Source: Pontibacter actiniarum (GTDB lineage Bacteria; Bacteroidota; Bacteroidia; Cytophagales; Hymenobacteraceae). Taken from it: a stretch of DNA of 64,000 nt. This document shows, one piece after another, positions 15,644 to 23,200 of this stretch. The DNA is taken from contig NZ_CP021235.1 of NCBI RefSeq assembly GCF_003585765.1, forward strand, positions 2,976,001 to 3,040,000, in the 5' to 3' direction. Every line of letters starts with the position of its first letter. The stretch's first letter is position 1. A program made the position numbers and the translations under genes. Under the pieces are notes generated by a model. The model was not told where the DNA came from. It saw nothing but the letters and a program-made list of their open reading frames with translations, and searched no databases.

Positions 15644-17305
15644 ATGCAACTACCCGAGGGCTTTACAAATGAGACTGCTGTAGCGTTAGAAAGAAACGAT
15701 GCAGAAACAGTACGGCTTCTTGTTGGAGATGACGTGTTACTCAAAATCAATGATGAGCAGTACAGCTCATGCTGGGATAGCCTTTACCAGGCTTGTCCGT
15801 GGGCTACGGTGTATCAAAGTATAGCTTTTGTTTCAGCCTGGTATGAAATCTATGCTACAACGTACCAACCCATTCTTGTAGAGCAGGTCAGGGCAGGAAA
15901 ACTGGTCGGTGTTTTTGCGTTAGCTCAAGATACAAAAGGGCATATAATTGGTGCTGGCGACAGCCAGGCGGAGTACCAGGTCTGGTTGGCAACAACGCAT
16001 GACAGTACCTCTTTCCTTCAGGCAGCCTTGCTGGAGCTGTACAGGCTGTTCCCCAAAAGTAGCATCAGGCTAAAGTACCTTCCCTACAACACACCGCTCC
16101 AGGGGCTCATGGCAACGCATTTCTGGAAGAAGCACTGCCTGCTGAAAGCATACAGCCAACCTTTGATGGTGGTAAACGATGAGAGCCTCTCCTTGGAGTT
16201 AAAAAAGAAGAACAAGAGAGAGAAGCTGAACCGGTTAAAAAGATTAGGTCACCTTACCTTTGAGCAAATAACAGATAGCGCTGTGTTTCAGGGCCTGCTC
16301 GATGAGCTTGCAACGCAGTACGACTTTCGTAAAGGAGCGACAGTAAACCTAACGCCGTTTAAAGACGACACACTGAAAAAGCGTTTTATCATGACCTTGT
16401 TTGAGCGAAAGCTGCTTCATGTGTCGGTTCTTAAGCTTAACGACGCGGTAATCGCTTCAAACGCAGGAGCTGCTGGGCGAGGCTGGCTGCACCTGCAGGG
16501 GTTCAACACGCATTCCCCGATACATGCTAAATACTCACCGGGGATCCTTCAGTTTTTGATGTTAGGCAAGCATTTAGTGAACTCAGAAATCAAGGTGTTT
16601 GACCTGACACCCGGTGGAGACGCCTACAAGGAAAACCTGGCAACCGATCTCGTGGAAGCTCATATACTGTATGTCGGCACTGCCTACAGTCGCTGGCGCA
16701 AACGCCTAAAGGACGGGTGCAGCACCTACCTAAAGAGCAGGCTCACGAAAGCAGGCATCCAACAAAGTACCCTGAAACTCATCAAGAAGCAGGCTCAGCT
16801 GTTTCAAGAGAAAATTCGCTTGCTTAGGAAAAGAGACCCTAGCGCGCTGCTGCATAGTCTGTTTCCAAGAGCAAGGCACGCCAAAAGTAGCCAGACCTAT
16901 TTTATCGCGTTTACCGCACCAGACCTACTCCCCCCCTCTCTCCTCGCCGTGGAGCGGGACAGCCTGGAGGCGCTGCTGAGCTTCGAGGCTGCCGGGGGGT
17001 GGCAGACGCGGTGGGAGTTTCTGGGCGAGGCCATGCGGCGGCTGGAGGCCGGGGAGCACTGCTACACCTGGCGCAGGGAAGGACGGCTGCTGTGCTGCGC
17101 CTGGCTCTCCCCCGCCCCGGGCCAGGCAGGGGCTACGCTACGCGGCATCTACTGCCACCCGGGCGGGCGTGCAGGGCTTTCCTCCTTCCTACGCACGGCT
17201 GCCGGGCAGGTGGCGCGGGAGGAGGGCCACGGGCAGGTGCTCGCAGTGGCCGAAGGCACCGCCACCCGGCGCGCACTGGAGGCGGCCGGCTTTGAGAAGG
17301 TATGA
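15644..17305 (+). CDS. FemAB-like acyltransferase with extra C-terminal module (copy 2)
   Basis: A protein of about 553 residues, paralogous to the preceding gene throughout. The FemAB-type domain (CPWATVYQSIAFVSAWYEIY, then REKLNRLKRLGHLTFEQI and VFDLTPGGDAYKENLATD) is clearly related but well diverged from copy 1 and is more AT-rich. The final ~117 residues, from AVERDSLEALLSFEAAGGW on, are nearly identical to copy 1. The ATG start matches the paralogue start; an upstream TTG is rejected. The pair is probably a tandem duplication whose 3' module has been kept alike by gene conversion. It probably transfers an acyl or aminoacyl group to the cluster's glycan. Confidence 0.75.
   Translation: MQLPEGFTNETAVALERNDAETVRLLVGDDVLLKINDEQYSSCWDSLYQACPWATVYQSIAFVSAWYEIYATTYQPILVEQVRAGKLVGVFALAQDTKGHIIGAGDSQAEYQVWLATTHDSTSFLQAALLELYRLFPKSSIRLKYLPYNTPLQGLMATHFWKKHCLLKAYSQPLMVVNDESLSLELKKKNKREKLNRLKRLGHLTFEQITDSAVFQGLLDELATQYDFRKGATVNLTPFKDDTLKKRFIMTLFERKLLHVSVLKLNDAVIASNAGAAGRGWLHLQGFNTHSPIHAKYSPGILQFLMLGKHLVNSEIKVFDLTPGGDAYKENLATDLVEAHILYVGTAYSRWRKRLKDGCSTYLKSRLTKAGIQQSTLKLIKKQAQLFQEKIRLLRKRDPSALLHSLFPRARHAKSSQTYFIAFTAPDLLPPSLLAVERDSLEALLSFEAAGGWQTRWEFLGEAMRRLEAGEHCYTWRREGRLLCCAWLSPAPGQAGATLRGIYCHPGGRAGLSSFLRTAAGQVAREEGHGQVLAVAEGTATRRALEAAGFEKV
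16946..17296 (+). repeat. 351-bp near-identical repeat, copy 2 (3' end of second FemAB-like gene)
   Basis: This is the partner of 15118-15468. The boundary is abrupt: upstream of GCCGTGGAGCGGG the two genes cannot be aligned by eye at DNA level over short distances, and just after the shared GGCTTTGAG the 3' ends differ (EEKV versus EKV). Confidence 0.9.
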
Positions 17306-17481
17306 AGTTCACAGGCAGCTAACCCCACCTCTTAATGCGGCTTTACAGGCAAAGGCTAGCCAGATTCCCTGACGTACAAGCGCTGCACACCATAGGTTGA
17401 TACATTCCAGCAGCTTCCCGTAACTTAAAGGCTCATCCGCTATCCTAAAAACAACTCGCGTTCTCTCCGTACAACCATACT

Positions 17482-18180
17482 ATGAGTAAAGTATACTTCC
17501 TTAGTGGCCTGGGTGCCGACTGGCGCATGTTTCAGTTCCTCAAGCTCCCTGACTACCTGCCGCAGCAGCACATCCAGTGGGTAGAGCCCCGGCATATAGA
17601 CGAGCCGGGGCAGGAGTACGTACACCGGCTAAAGGAGCAGGTGACCGATCCTGACCCGATCCTGGTGGGCATGTCGTACGGCGGGTTGGTGGCCATAGAG
17701 CTGAGTAAAGTGTTGAAGCCCCGCAAGACCATCCTTATTTCCAGCCTGGCTACACGGCACGCCTTACCCACCATCTACCGGAAGCTCGGCAAAACAAAGC
17801 TGCACAGGTGGATGCCTCTTAAACTTATGCAGAGTGCCGTCCCGCTGGCCCCGTTCTTTTTTGGCGCGCATACCAAGCCAGAGAAACTCCTGCTAAAGGG
17901 GGCTATTATGTACATTGATGAGAAGCTGCTGCGGTGGTCGCTGGGGCAGCTGCTGGTGTGGCCGCAGGAGGAAATACTGCCGGGGCTGGTGCAAATCCAC
18001 GGCACGAGGGACCTGGTCCTTCCGCTCCACGACCGCCCCGACATCATTAAGGTGCAGGGCGGGGAGCACCTGATGGTGATGCACCAGGCTGACGAAATTA
18101 GCGCTATCTTGAGCAAAATTTTAGAAGACACATGGATAAAAGCAGATACATCGTTAAAACCACCGATGGGCAGCAGGTAG
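17482..18180 (+). CDS. Alpha/beta hydrolase
   Basis: A protein of 232 residues with a compact alpha/beta-hydrolase fold. MSKVYFLSGLGADWRMF holds the oxyanion-hole turn (SGLGAD), and ILVGMSYGGLVAIE is the nucleophile elbow with Ser65. QIHGTRDLVLPL carries the acid Asp and GGEHLMVMH the catalytic His. There is no signal peptide, so it is cytosolic; the substrate is unknown. The following small gene starts inside this gene, 49 bases before its stop in another frame, so the two are probably coupled. Confidence 0.82.
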   Translation: MSKVYFLSGLGADWRMFQFLKLPDYLPQQHIQWVEPRHIDEPGQEYVHRLKEQVTDPDPILVGMSYGGLVAIELSKVLKPRKTILISSLATRHALPTIYRKLGKTKLHRWMPLKLMQSAVPLAPFFFGAHTKPEKLLLKGAIMYIDEKLLRWSLGQLLVWPQEEILPGLVQIHGTRDLVLPLHDRPDIIKVQGGEHLMVMHQADEISAILSKILEDTWIKADTSLKPPMGSR

Positions 18181-18383
18181 ACCTGACGCACGCCCACATC
18201 CTGCGCAGCAACAACCTCTACCCGTTTGGGCAGCACAACTACGCGATTTACGAAACGCCGGAGGGCGTGTACGTGCGGGCCCTGAACAGCGGCGAGCGTG
18301 AGATCATGCTCACACACTACGAGCTGATGGACGAACCCACTGCCCGCAACTACAGCCACCCCTATGTTAGAGAAGACCGGTAA
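18132..18383 (+). CDS. Small conserved-looking protein overlapping the hydrolase
   Basis: A protein of 83 residues (MDKSRYIVKTTDGQQVDLTH ...) with a regular alternation of polar and beta-prone residues, including HNYAIYETPEGVYVRAL and ALNSGEREIMLTHYELM. It starts within the end of the hydrolase and ends 7 bases before the FAD oxidoreductase, so it sits in a tight three-gene operon. No family is recognised. Coherent composition over its whole length argues that it is real despite the overlap. Confidence 0.6.
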   Translation: MDKSRYIVKTTDGQQVDLTHAHILRSNNLYPFGQHNYAIYETPEGVYVRALNSGEREIMLTHYELMDEPTARNYSHPYVREDR

Positions 18384-18390
18384 GTAAACT

Positions 18391-19536
18391 ATGCAATTAA
18401 GTTTCTGGGAACGCGAGACGTACTTTAAGAACATTGATGTTCTGATCATCGGCAGCGGCATAGTGGGCCTGAACGCCGCGCTGCACCTGAAAGCAAAGCA
18501 GCCGCAGCTTAAGGTGCTGGTGGCGGAGAGAGGGATGCTGCCAACAGGCGCCAGCTCCAAAAACGCCGGCTTTGCCTGCTTTGGCAGCCCCTCCGAGATG
18601 CTAAGCGACCTGCAGCGCCATTCGGAGGAGGACGTTTTCGGACTGGTGGCGCGCCGCTGGAAAGGCCTGCAGCGCCTGCGCCGCAACCTTGGCGACACCA
18701 CGATCGACTATCACCGGTGGGGCGGCTATGAACTTTTTACACCACAGCAGCAAGAGCTGTACGAGGCTTGCCTCGATAACCTGCCCTACCTGAACAGGCA
18801 GTTGCAAAACACCATTGGCGAGGCCGAGGTGTTTCGCCCGGCAGACGAAAAGATCGGCCAGTTTGGGTTTAAGGGTGTGCAGCGCCTGCTCCTCAGTACC
18901 GCCGAAGGGCAGATAGACACCGGCAAAATGATCCTGGCGCTCACCCAGAAGGCACAGCAGCTTGGCGTGCTGGTGCTAAATGGCCTGGAGGTGCTTGCGC
19001 TGCAGGAAAACGGGCAAGACGTAAACGCCGTGACGGCACAAGGCATCGACCTGAAGGCGAAAGCTGCCCTGGTCGCTACCAATGGCTTTGCCCGGAAACT
19101 GCTGCCTACACTGCAGGTGCAGCCGGCACGGGCACAGGTGCTCATTACCAAACCCATCGAAGCGCTCCGGTTTAAGGGCACTTTCCATTATGATGAGGGC
19201 TACTATTATTTCCGGAACATCGGCAACCGCGTTCTTTTCGGCGGCGCCCGCAACCTGGCCATCGAAGCCGAAACGACAACTGAGCTGGGCATGACAGAGC
19301 TGATTCAGCACAGGCTGGAAGAGCAGCTGCGTGAGGTTATACTTCCGGACACGCCCTTTGAGGTAGAGCACCGCTGGAGCGGCATTATGGGCATGGGCAC
19401 CGGCAACACCAAAACCACCCTGGTGCAGCAGGTGTCGGGGCGGGTGAGCTGTGCTGTGCGCCTCGGAGGTATGGGCATCGCCATTGGCTCGCTGGTAGGC
19501 GAAGAGGGCGCCGAACTGGTGCTGCAGCAGCTATAG
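18391..19536 (+). CDS. FAD-dependent oxidoreductase (DAO family)
   Basis: A protein of 381 residues. VLIIGSGIVGLNAALHL near the N-terminus is the FAD-binding GxGxxG motif (residues 21-26), and VLVAERGMLPTGASSKNAG gives the acidic strand end and the typical DAO S/T-G-A-S-x-x-N-A-G motif. The C-terminal part (HRWSGIMGMGTGNT and RLGGMGIAIG) closes the FAD site as in glycine oxidase and D-amino acid oxidase-like enzymes. It probably oxidises an amino acid or related amine in the cytosol. It ends the operon with the hydrolase and the small protein; a bidirectional terminator follows. Confidence 0.85.
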   Translation: MQLSFWERETYFKNIDVLIIGSGIVGLNAALHLKAKQPQLKVLVAERGMLPTGASSKNAGFACFGSPSEMLSDLQRHSEEDVFGLVARRWKGLQRLRRNLGDTTIDYHRWGGYELFTPQQQELYEACLDNLPYLNRQLQNTIGEAEVFRPADEKIGQFGFKGVQRLLLSTAEGQIDTGKMILALTQKAQQLGVLVLNGLEVLALQENGQDVNAVTAQGIDLKAKAALVATNGFARKLLPTLQVQPARAQVLITKPIEALRFKGTFHYDEGYYYFRNIGNRVLFGGARNLAIEAETTTELGMTELIQHRLEEQLREVILPDTPFEVEHRWSGIMGMGTGNTKTTLVQQVSGRVSCAVRLGGMGIAIGSLVGEEGAELVLQQL

Positions 19537-19584
19537 CTGTACCCGGTGCTGGAGGTGCCGTACTTCTTAAGTAACAGAAAAACA

Positions 19585-19620
19585 AAAGAGGCAAACTGTC
19601 TGGGAGCAGTTTGCCTCTTT
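19585..19620. terminator. Bidirectional terminator
   Basis: AAAGAGGCAAACTG pairs with CAGTTTGCCTCTTT (14 bp, perfect, 8-nt loop). A-rich and T-rich sequence flanks the stem, serving the convergent genes on both sides. Confidence 0.85.
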
Positions 19621-19641
19621 ATTGTACTGGTTTTGCTAAAC

Positions 19642-19854
19642 CTAAGCGGTCGTCCATTGGGGTGTGGTTTGGTTGTACATCGGAACGATAAAACGTTGCT
19701 GCGCCTCTTTCTCGGCACTGTAAAAGGCGTTATACTCTTCTTCTCCCAGCTCTTCTCGCAGGGCTATGTGGTATAGGGCCATCTCTGGATACAAGTTGTA
19801 CTGTTCTTCGCGCTCTCTGGGGATACTTCTGTTAAAGTCATAGAAACTTCTCAT
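19642..19854 (-). CDS. Small hydrophilic protein of unknown function
   Basis: A protein of 70 residues, MRSFYDFNRSIPREREEQYN onward. It is rich in Glu, Arg, Tyr and Gln, with a predicted helical middle (ALREELGEEEYNAFYSAEKE). It has no signal peptide. It reads from its own unit towards the shared terminator, and an AT-rich 170-base stretch upstream can hold its promoter. No family is recognised. Confidence 0.55.
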   Translation of the reverse strand: MRSFYDFNRSIPREREEQYNLYPEMALYHIALREELGEEEYNAFYSAEKEAQQRFIVPMYNQTTPQWTTA

Positions 19855-20213
19855 GGCTGGTTAAAACTTAAATATTTGATTTATAACTAATTGACCAACC
19901 CTAACATACTCTCTGCAACTACATTGAGTTGCTCTTTTTTTACCCCTCCGCCCGGAATCGGCTGTTGCAGCTTTTGATTGGCTAAAAAAAACAGCAGCTA
20001 CACCACATCTATCTGCCCACCTTACTAAAACCTTTGCAGCATACCACATACCCTACTCCGCCACTGTTCATCTTCTTGTACTAAAAATCCGTAGACGCGG
20101 CCTTTAAACTCCCGCTCCACCGGCACCGCCTTAGCCTGGCTTCGCTTGGCCGCCAGGGCACCTGCCAGAGCAGCAGCCCTGGCGGAGCCGGCCCACAGGG
20201 GCTGTAAAAGCAA

Positions 20214-20239
20214 CGAGCCCAACCACACGGTTGGGCTCG
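20214..20239 (-). terminator. Rho-independent terminator
   Basis: CGAGCCCAACC pairs with GGTTGGGCTCG (11 bp, perfect, ACAC loop). It lies about 30 bases beyond the stop of the unknown minus-strand gene, with a moderately T-rich tail on that strand. Confidence 0.7.
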
Positions 20240-20266
20240 CCGTAAGGGTGCCAGACGGAGCCTGCA

Positions 20267-20773
20267 CTACCTTGTGATAACAAAGAAGAACAGAAGGGCC
20301 AGGATCAACAAAACCGTCTGGTCTGAGTTCTGCTTCAGGAAAAAGCCGGTGCTCAGCAGCAGCTCCCGATCCTCGGCAGGCACTCTTTCCGATAGCCTGA
20401 TGGTGCCATGTGCTACGTCTAAAAGGCCTTGGCTGTACCAGGCCAACTCCTCGCCCGCCTCGTTTATCCAGCGGTAGCTGTTCGAGAACATGTCGGAGGC
20501 AAGGGTGTACCAGCGGCCCGAAGGAAGGCGCAAGGTGTACTTGCCCCAGCTGGGCATGCTTACATCGGCCACGGGCCTGCCGTTTTCCAGGATGTCCACC
20601 TCATTCTTAAAGCTGCTGCGCATGTTCAGGAAATACGAAGCCGTCTCAGAAGTATAGACCGCATCGTTGCTCCAGATGCCGGTGAAGGCTAGCTCAGCGA
20701 AGGGCTCAAGCTCCGCCCCAAACACATAGTGCTTGCTAAACAGCTTCGGCTGGCTCCAGGGTATGGTCTCCAT
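20267..20773 (-). CDS. Unknown protein with C-terminal hydrophobic helix
   Basis: A protein of 168 residues beginning METIPWSQPKLFSKHYVFGA. The body is beta-rich with many aromatic residues (YTLRLPSGRWYTLASDMFSN, YRWINEAGEELAWYSQG), a pattern like LURP-one/tubby-type barrels. The very end, TVLLILALLFFFVITR, is a tail-anchor-like helix. It begins 10 bases after the stop of the exported metallopeptidase and is probably co-transcribed with it. The function is unknown and the barrel resemblance is only suggestive. Confidence 0.6.
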   Translation of the reverse strand: METIPWSQPKLFSKHYVFGAELEPFAELAFTGIWSNDAVYTSETASYFLNMRSSFKNEVDILENGRPVADVSMPSWGKYTLRLPSGRWYTLASDMFSNSYRWINEAGEELAWYSQGLLDVAHGTIRLSERVPAEDRELLLSTGFFLKQNSDQTVLLILALLFFFVITR

Positions 20774-20783
20774 CTGCCGGGAG

Positions 20784-22445
20784 TTACTTGCTTAGGCCCA
20801 ATACGTCTGTTCCCTGCTCAAATACAATGTCCACCGGGATGTTGGCTTCGGAAAGGCGATCCAGGTCGGCCTGCAGCTGCGGGCTGATCTGGCCCTGCTC
20901 GTTCAGCAGTGTACCCACGCCTGCGTAGTCGCCCTCGCCCTGCAGCGTCAGGATCTTCTCCGACAGCTTGTTCATGGCCTCGCGCATCTTTTGGTAGTTT
21001 ACACGGTACTTGCCGGTTTGCTCATCGCGCTCAAAGGCACCGTTCTCCTTAAAGAAGTTAAAGCGCACCATGTTGGCTTTGCCGTGGGCACTGGCCGCAC
21101 CAAAGCGCACCGAACGGAAAATACCGGCCAGGAACGTGGTGTAATACTCCTTCAGGTCGCCTTCCAGCTCCCCTTTCTCGTTCAGTTGCGTGATCATGTA
21201 CAGCCCCAGAATGTCGGCTTTGCCTTCTTCCAGCGCAGAGGCGTGCTCTTTGAGGGCCTCCCGCACAGTGCCTTTGTTGTTGACGGTGTTCTTGATACCC
21301 AAACCGTGCGCCACCTCGTGGAACATGGTGTTGGCGAAGAAGGCGTCAAATGTTACGTACTGCTGCTGGTCTTCCACGATCAGTTCTTCGGCGATCGGCT
21401 CCATGATCTTGTCGAACTTGGCCTTCATCGCGTTCTTCAGTTGCAGGCGGCGTGTGCCTCTCTTTAGCTGCACTTCCTCGTCGTTTGGCAGGTTGATGGC
21501 AATGGTCTTGCTGCCCGCGTTGCTGTCGCCGGCGTAGTACACCACGTCGTAGGCGTTCAGGTCGGAGTCGGTGCCGGGGGTCTCCTTTTTATACTTGGCT
21601 GCCACTGGCAGGCCGCGCTGCAGCTCCGGCAGAAAGGCTGCATACTTCGACAGCCTCTCGCTCCACTCCATGTCCTTTACCAGCACATAGGCCTCGTGGG
21701 CGGCTTTGTAGCCGAACAGCTTGTCCTCGTAAGTTTCGATTGGCCCAATAACAATGTCCAGCCTGTTGTTTTTCATGTCCATCCAGGCAAGGTCAGACGG
21801 CTGGTAGTTGTCCGTCAGGAGTGCTTCGGCACGAAGGTTCAGGTACTTTTTCAGGCCCGGATCCTCGGCCAGCCCTGCCGCCTGCCGCAGCAGGTCGGCC
21901 GCGCGCTGCACCTCCTCCTTAAACTGCACATGATACGGCACTGTAACCAGCTTACCGTTCTCGTCGCGGCGCAGGAAGGTGTACTGGCTGGCCTTATCCG
22001 TCAGGCTCGCCTGTTCAAATTCCTCCTTCGTCATGTTTTCCGGGTAGAAGTTGGCGCCCTCCGGCTTTGGCCCGACACCGGGTATAAAGGGTTCGTTGTT
22101 ATTCAGGCGGTCCCAGGGGCCGTAGTTAATCTTGGTATATTGCTTGGCTGCCTCACTGTCCAGGGTCGCCAATAGCGAATCGCTTTTACCGTAGGCTTCA
22201 TACCAGAACAGCTTGTTCATAATGTCAGACGCTTCGATCAGCAACGGGAGCATCTGCTTTTCCTTCTCGCCCAGCTTGCTCAGGTCAGACGTCAGGCGGA
22301 CGGTTGTGTAGGTGTCGAGTTTCTGCTGCAGGCTGTCTGTGGCCACCGCCTCCGTGGTGCTTGCTGTGCCTTCGGTTGTGTTGCTGCTACAGCCGAAGGA
22401 GGCAGCTGCCAGTGCCGAGGCGAGTAGTATGTGATGTGATTTCAT
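20784..22445 (-). CDS. Lipoprotein metallopeptidase, dipeptidyl-peptidase III (M49)-like
   Basis: A protein of 553 residues with a lipoprotein signal (MKSHHILLASALAAASFGCSS, lipobox AASFGC). The zinc motif HEVAHGLG lies near residues 376-383, and a second motif, EEGKADILG, supplies the third ligand and lies near 406-414. Canonical M49 enzymes have HExxGH and EECRAE, so here the helix motif is the shorter HExxH form. The N-terminal half (YYAGDSNAGSKTIAINLPND and surroundings) matches the DPP III-like family of Bacteroidota. It probably removes dipeptides or processes peptides outside the inner membrane. The ATG at 22445 was preferred to an upstream in-frame start that would bury the signal. 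Confidence 0.8.
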   Translation of the reverse strand: MKSHHILLASALAAASFGCSSNTTEGTASTTEAVATDSLQQKLDTYTTVRLTSDLSKLGEKEKQMLPLLIEASDIMNKLFWYEAYGKSDSLLATLDSEAAKQYTKINYGPWDRLNNNEPFIPGVGPKPEGANFYPENMTKEEFEQASLTDKASQYTFLRRDENGKLVTVPYHVQFKEEVQRAADLLRQAAGLAEDPGLKKYLNLRAEALLTDNYQPSDLAWMDMKNNRLDIVIGPIETYEDKLFGYKAAHEAYVLVKDMEWSERLSKYAAFLPELQRGLPVAAKYKKETPGTDSDLNAYDVVYYAGDSNAGSKTIAINLPNDEEVQLKRGTRRLQLKNAMKAKFDKIMEPIAEELIVEDQQQYVTFDAFFANTMFHEVAHGLGIKNTVNNKGTVREALKEHASALEEGKADILGLYMITQLNEKGELEGDLKEYYTTFLAGIFRSVRFGAASAHGKANMVRFNFFKENGAFERDEQTGKYRVNYQKMREAMNKLSEKILTLQGEGDYAGVGTLLNEQGQISPQLQADLDRLSEANIPVDIVFEQGTDVLGLSK

Positions 22446-22561
22446 TTTGTGGGTTAAGATTAGTTTTACTGTTGAAGATACTATTTTTTGGTGTGAAGGC
22501 AAAAGGAGGAGGAGTGAGAGTTTTCCGTGGGGTAGCTTCTAGCTAGTGCGGCTGGCTCCCG

Positions 22562-22622
22562 CTGGCGCAAGTCTTCAACTCGTATCTAACTATGATGTTG
22601 AGTCTGTGACTCAACTGGCTTG
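22562..22622 (+). repeat. 61-bp structured repeat, copy A
   Basis: CTGGCGCAAGTCTTCAACTC marks its start and ACTGGCTTG its end. The 3' half folds as GTTGAGTC-TGT-GACTCAAC. Compared with copy B, both changes in this stem are compensated on the opposite arm, so the hairpin is conserved although the bases differ. Confidence 0.75.
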
Positions 22623-22684
22623 AAAAACCATACTTGCATCGTAGCAACTATACTTGTTTCGGCTATACTTCTATAGCATTCCCT

Positions 22685-22745
22685 CTGGCGCGAGTTTTCA
22701 ACTCGTGTCTAACTATAATGTCGAGTTTGCAACTCGACTGGCTTG
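22685..22745 (+). repeat. 61-bp structured repeat, copy B
   Basis: Same length and boundaries as copy A. It carries two perfect hairpins, CGAGTT-TTC-AACTCG and GTCGAGTT-TGC-AACTCGAC, separated by a TAACTATAAT spacer. A related single palindrome, GGCGCAAGCG-TC-CGCTTGTGCC (one mismatch), follows at 22784-22805. Confidence 0.75.
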
Positions 22746-23130
22746 CAAAGCCAGCCTTTTTGGCCTCCGCTAACAACCTTACTGGCGCAAGCGTCCGCTT
22801 GTGCCTTAGACTACCTTTGCTTATACTTCCATTGGCCCTGCTTTCCGCATCTTCAGCCAAGCTATCCTTGTTAGCTCCCGTTCATCCTGCAGCTCCCACT
22901 CACCTACAGTTTCACTTTATACTTTGGAGCGCTCATGCCCGCGAGGGCTCGTCCTCGGGTATCGCGCTGCTTTCGCTTCCTGCCCTCGTGCCTCGGGCTG
23001 CCTCGCTAGCGCTCGTCACCGGAACCTCTCGAGGCGCTCAACCCAAGGACTGGGATCAATTCAGATAGCCAAAGCTATCGTAGCTTGGACAAGAAGAAAG
23101 GGGAAAGGATAGTTGGCCCTGTACTGTAAA

Positions 23131-23166
23131 ACAAAAAGGGCAGGAAGCCGGAGCCTCCTACCCTTT
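23131..23166 (-). terminator. Rho-independent terminator of the kinase gene
   Basis: On the minus strand a stem (AAGGGTAGGA with TCCTGCCCTT, one internal mismatch) is followed directly by TTTTTGTTTT. It lies about 35 bases beyond the deoxynucleoside kinase stop. Confidence 0.75.
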
Positions 23167-23200
23167 CCGAAGTATAAGTAAGTAAAGTATAATTTGTTGG

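Larger units (their letters stand above)
22446..23200. other. Repeat-rich non-coding region
   Basis: About 750 bases lie between two minus-strand genes. They hold two 61-bp structured repeats, a related small palindrome at 22784-22805, and a GC-rich block at about 22930-23090. That block is full of CTCG/CGAG palindromes (GCCCGCGAGGGC, CCTCGGG) and ends with a CCAAAGCTATCGTAGCTTGG hairpin. Several frames are open here on the plus strand, but their translations look random. I read the region as a landing zone of REP-like elements rather than genes. Confidence 0.55.

Noticed and set aside
20025..20267. 80-codon minus-strand gene after the unknown barrel-like protein
   Set aside because: It contains the terminator hairpin at 20214-20239 and has an Ala/Arg-rich random composition.
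22634..23068. 144-codon plus-strand gene in the repeat region
   Set aside because: It runs through the REP-like copies and palindromes; the translation is low-complexity Leu/Ser/Ala without any fold pattern.
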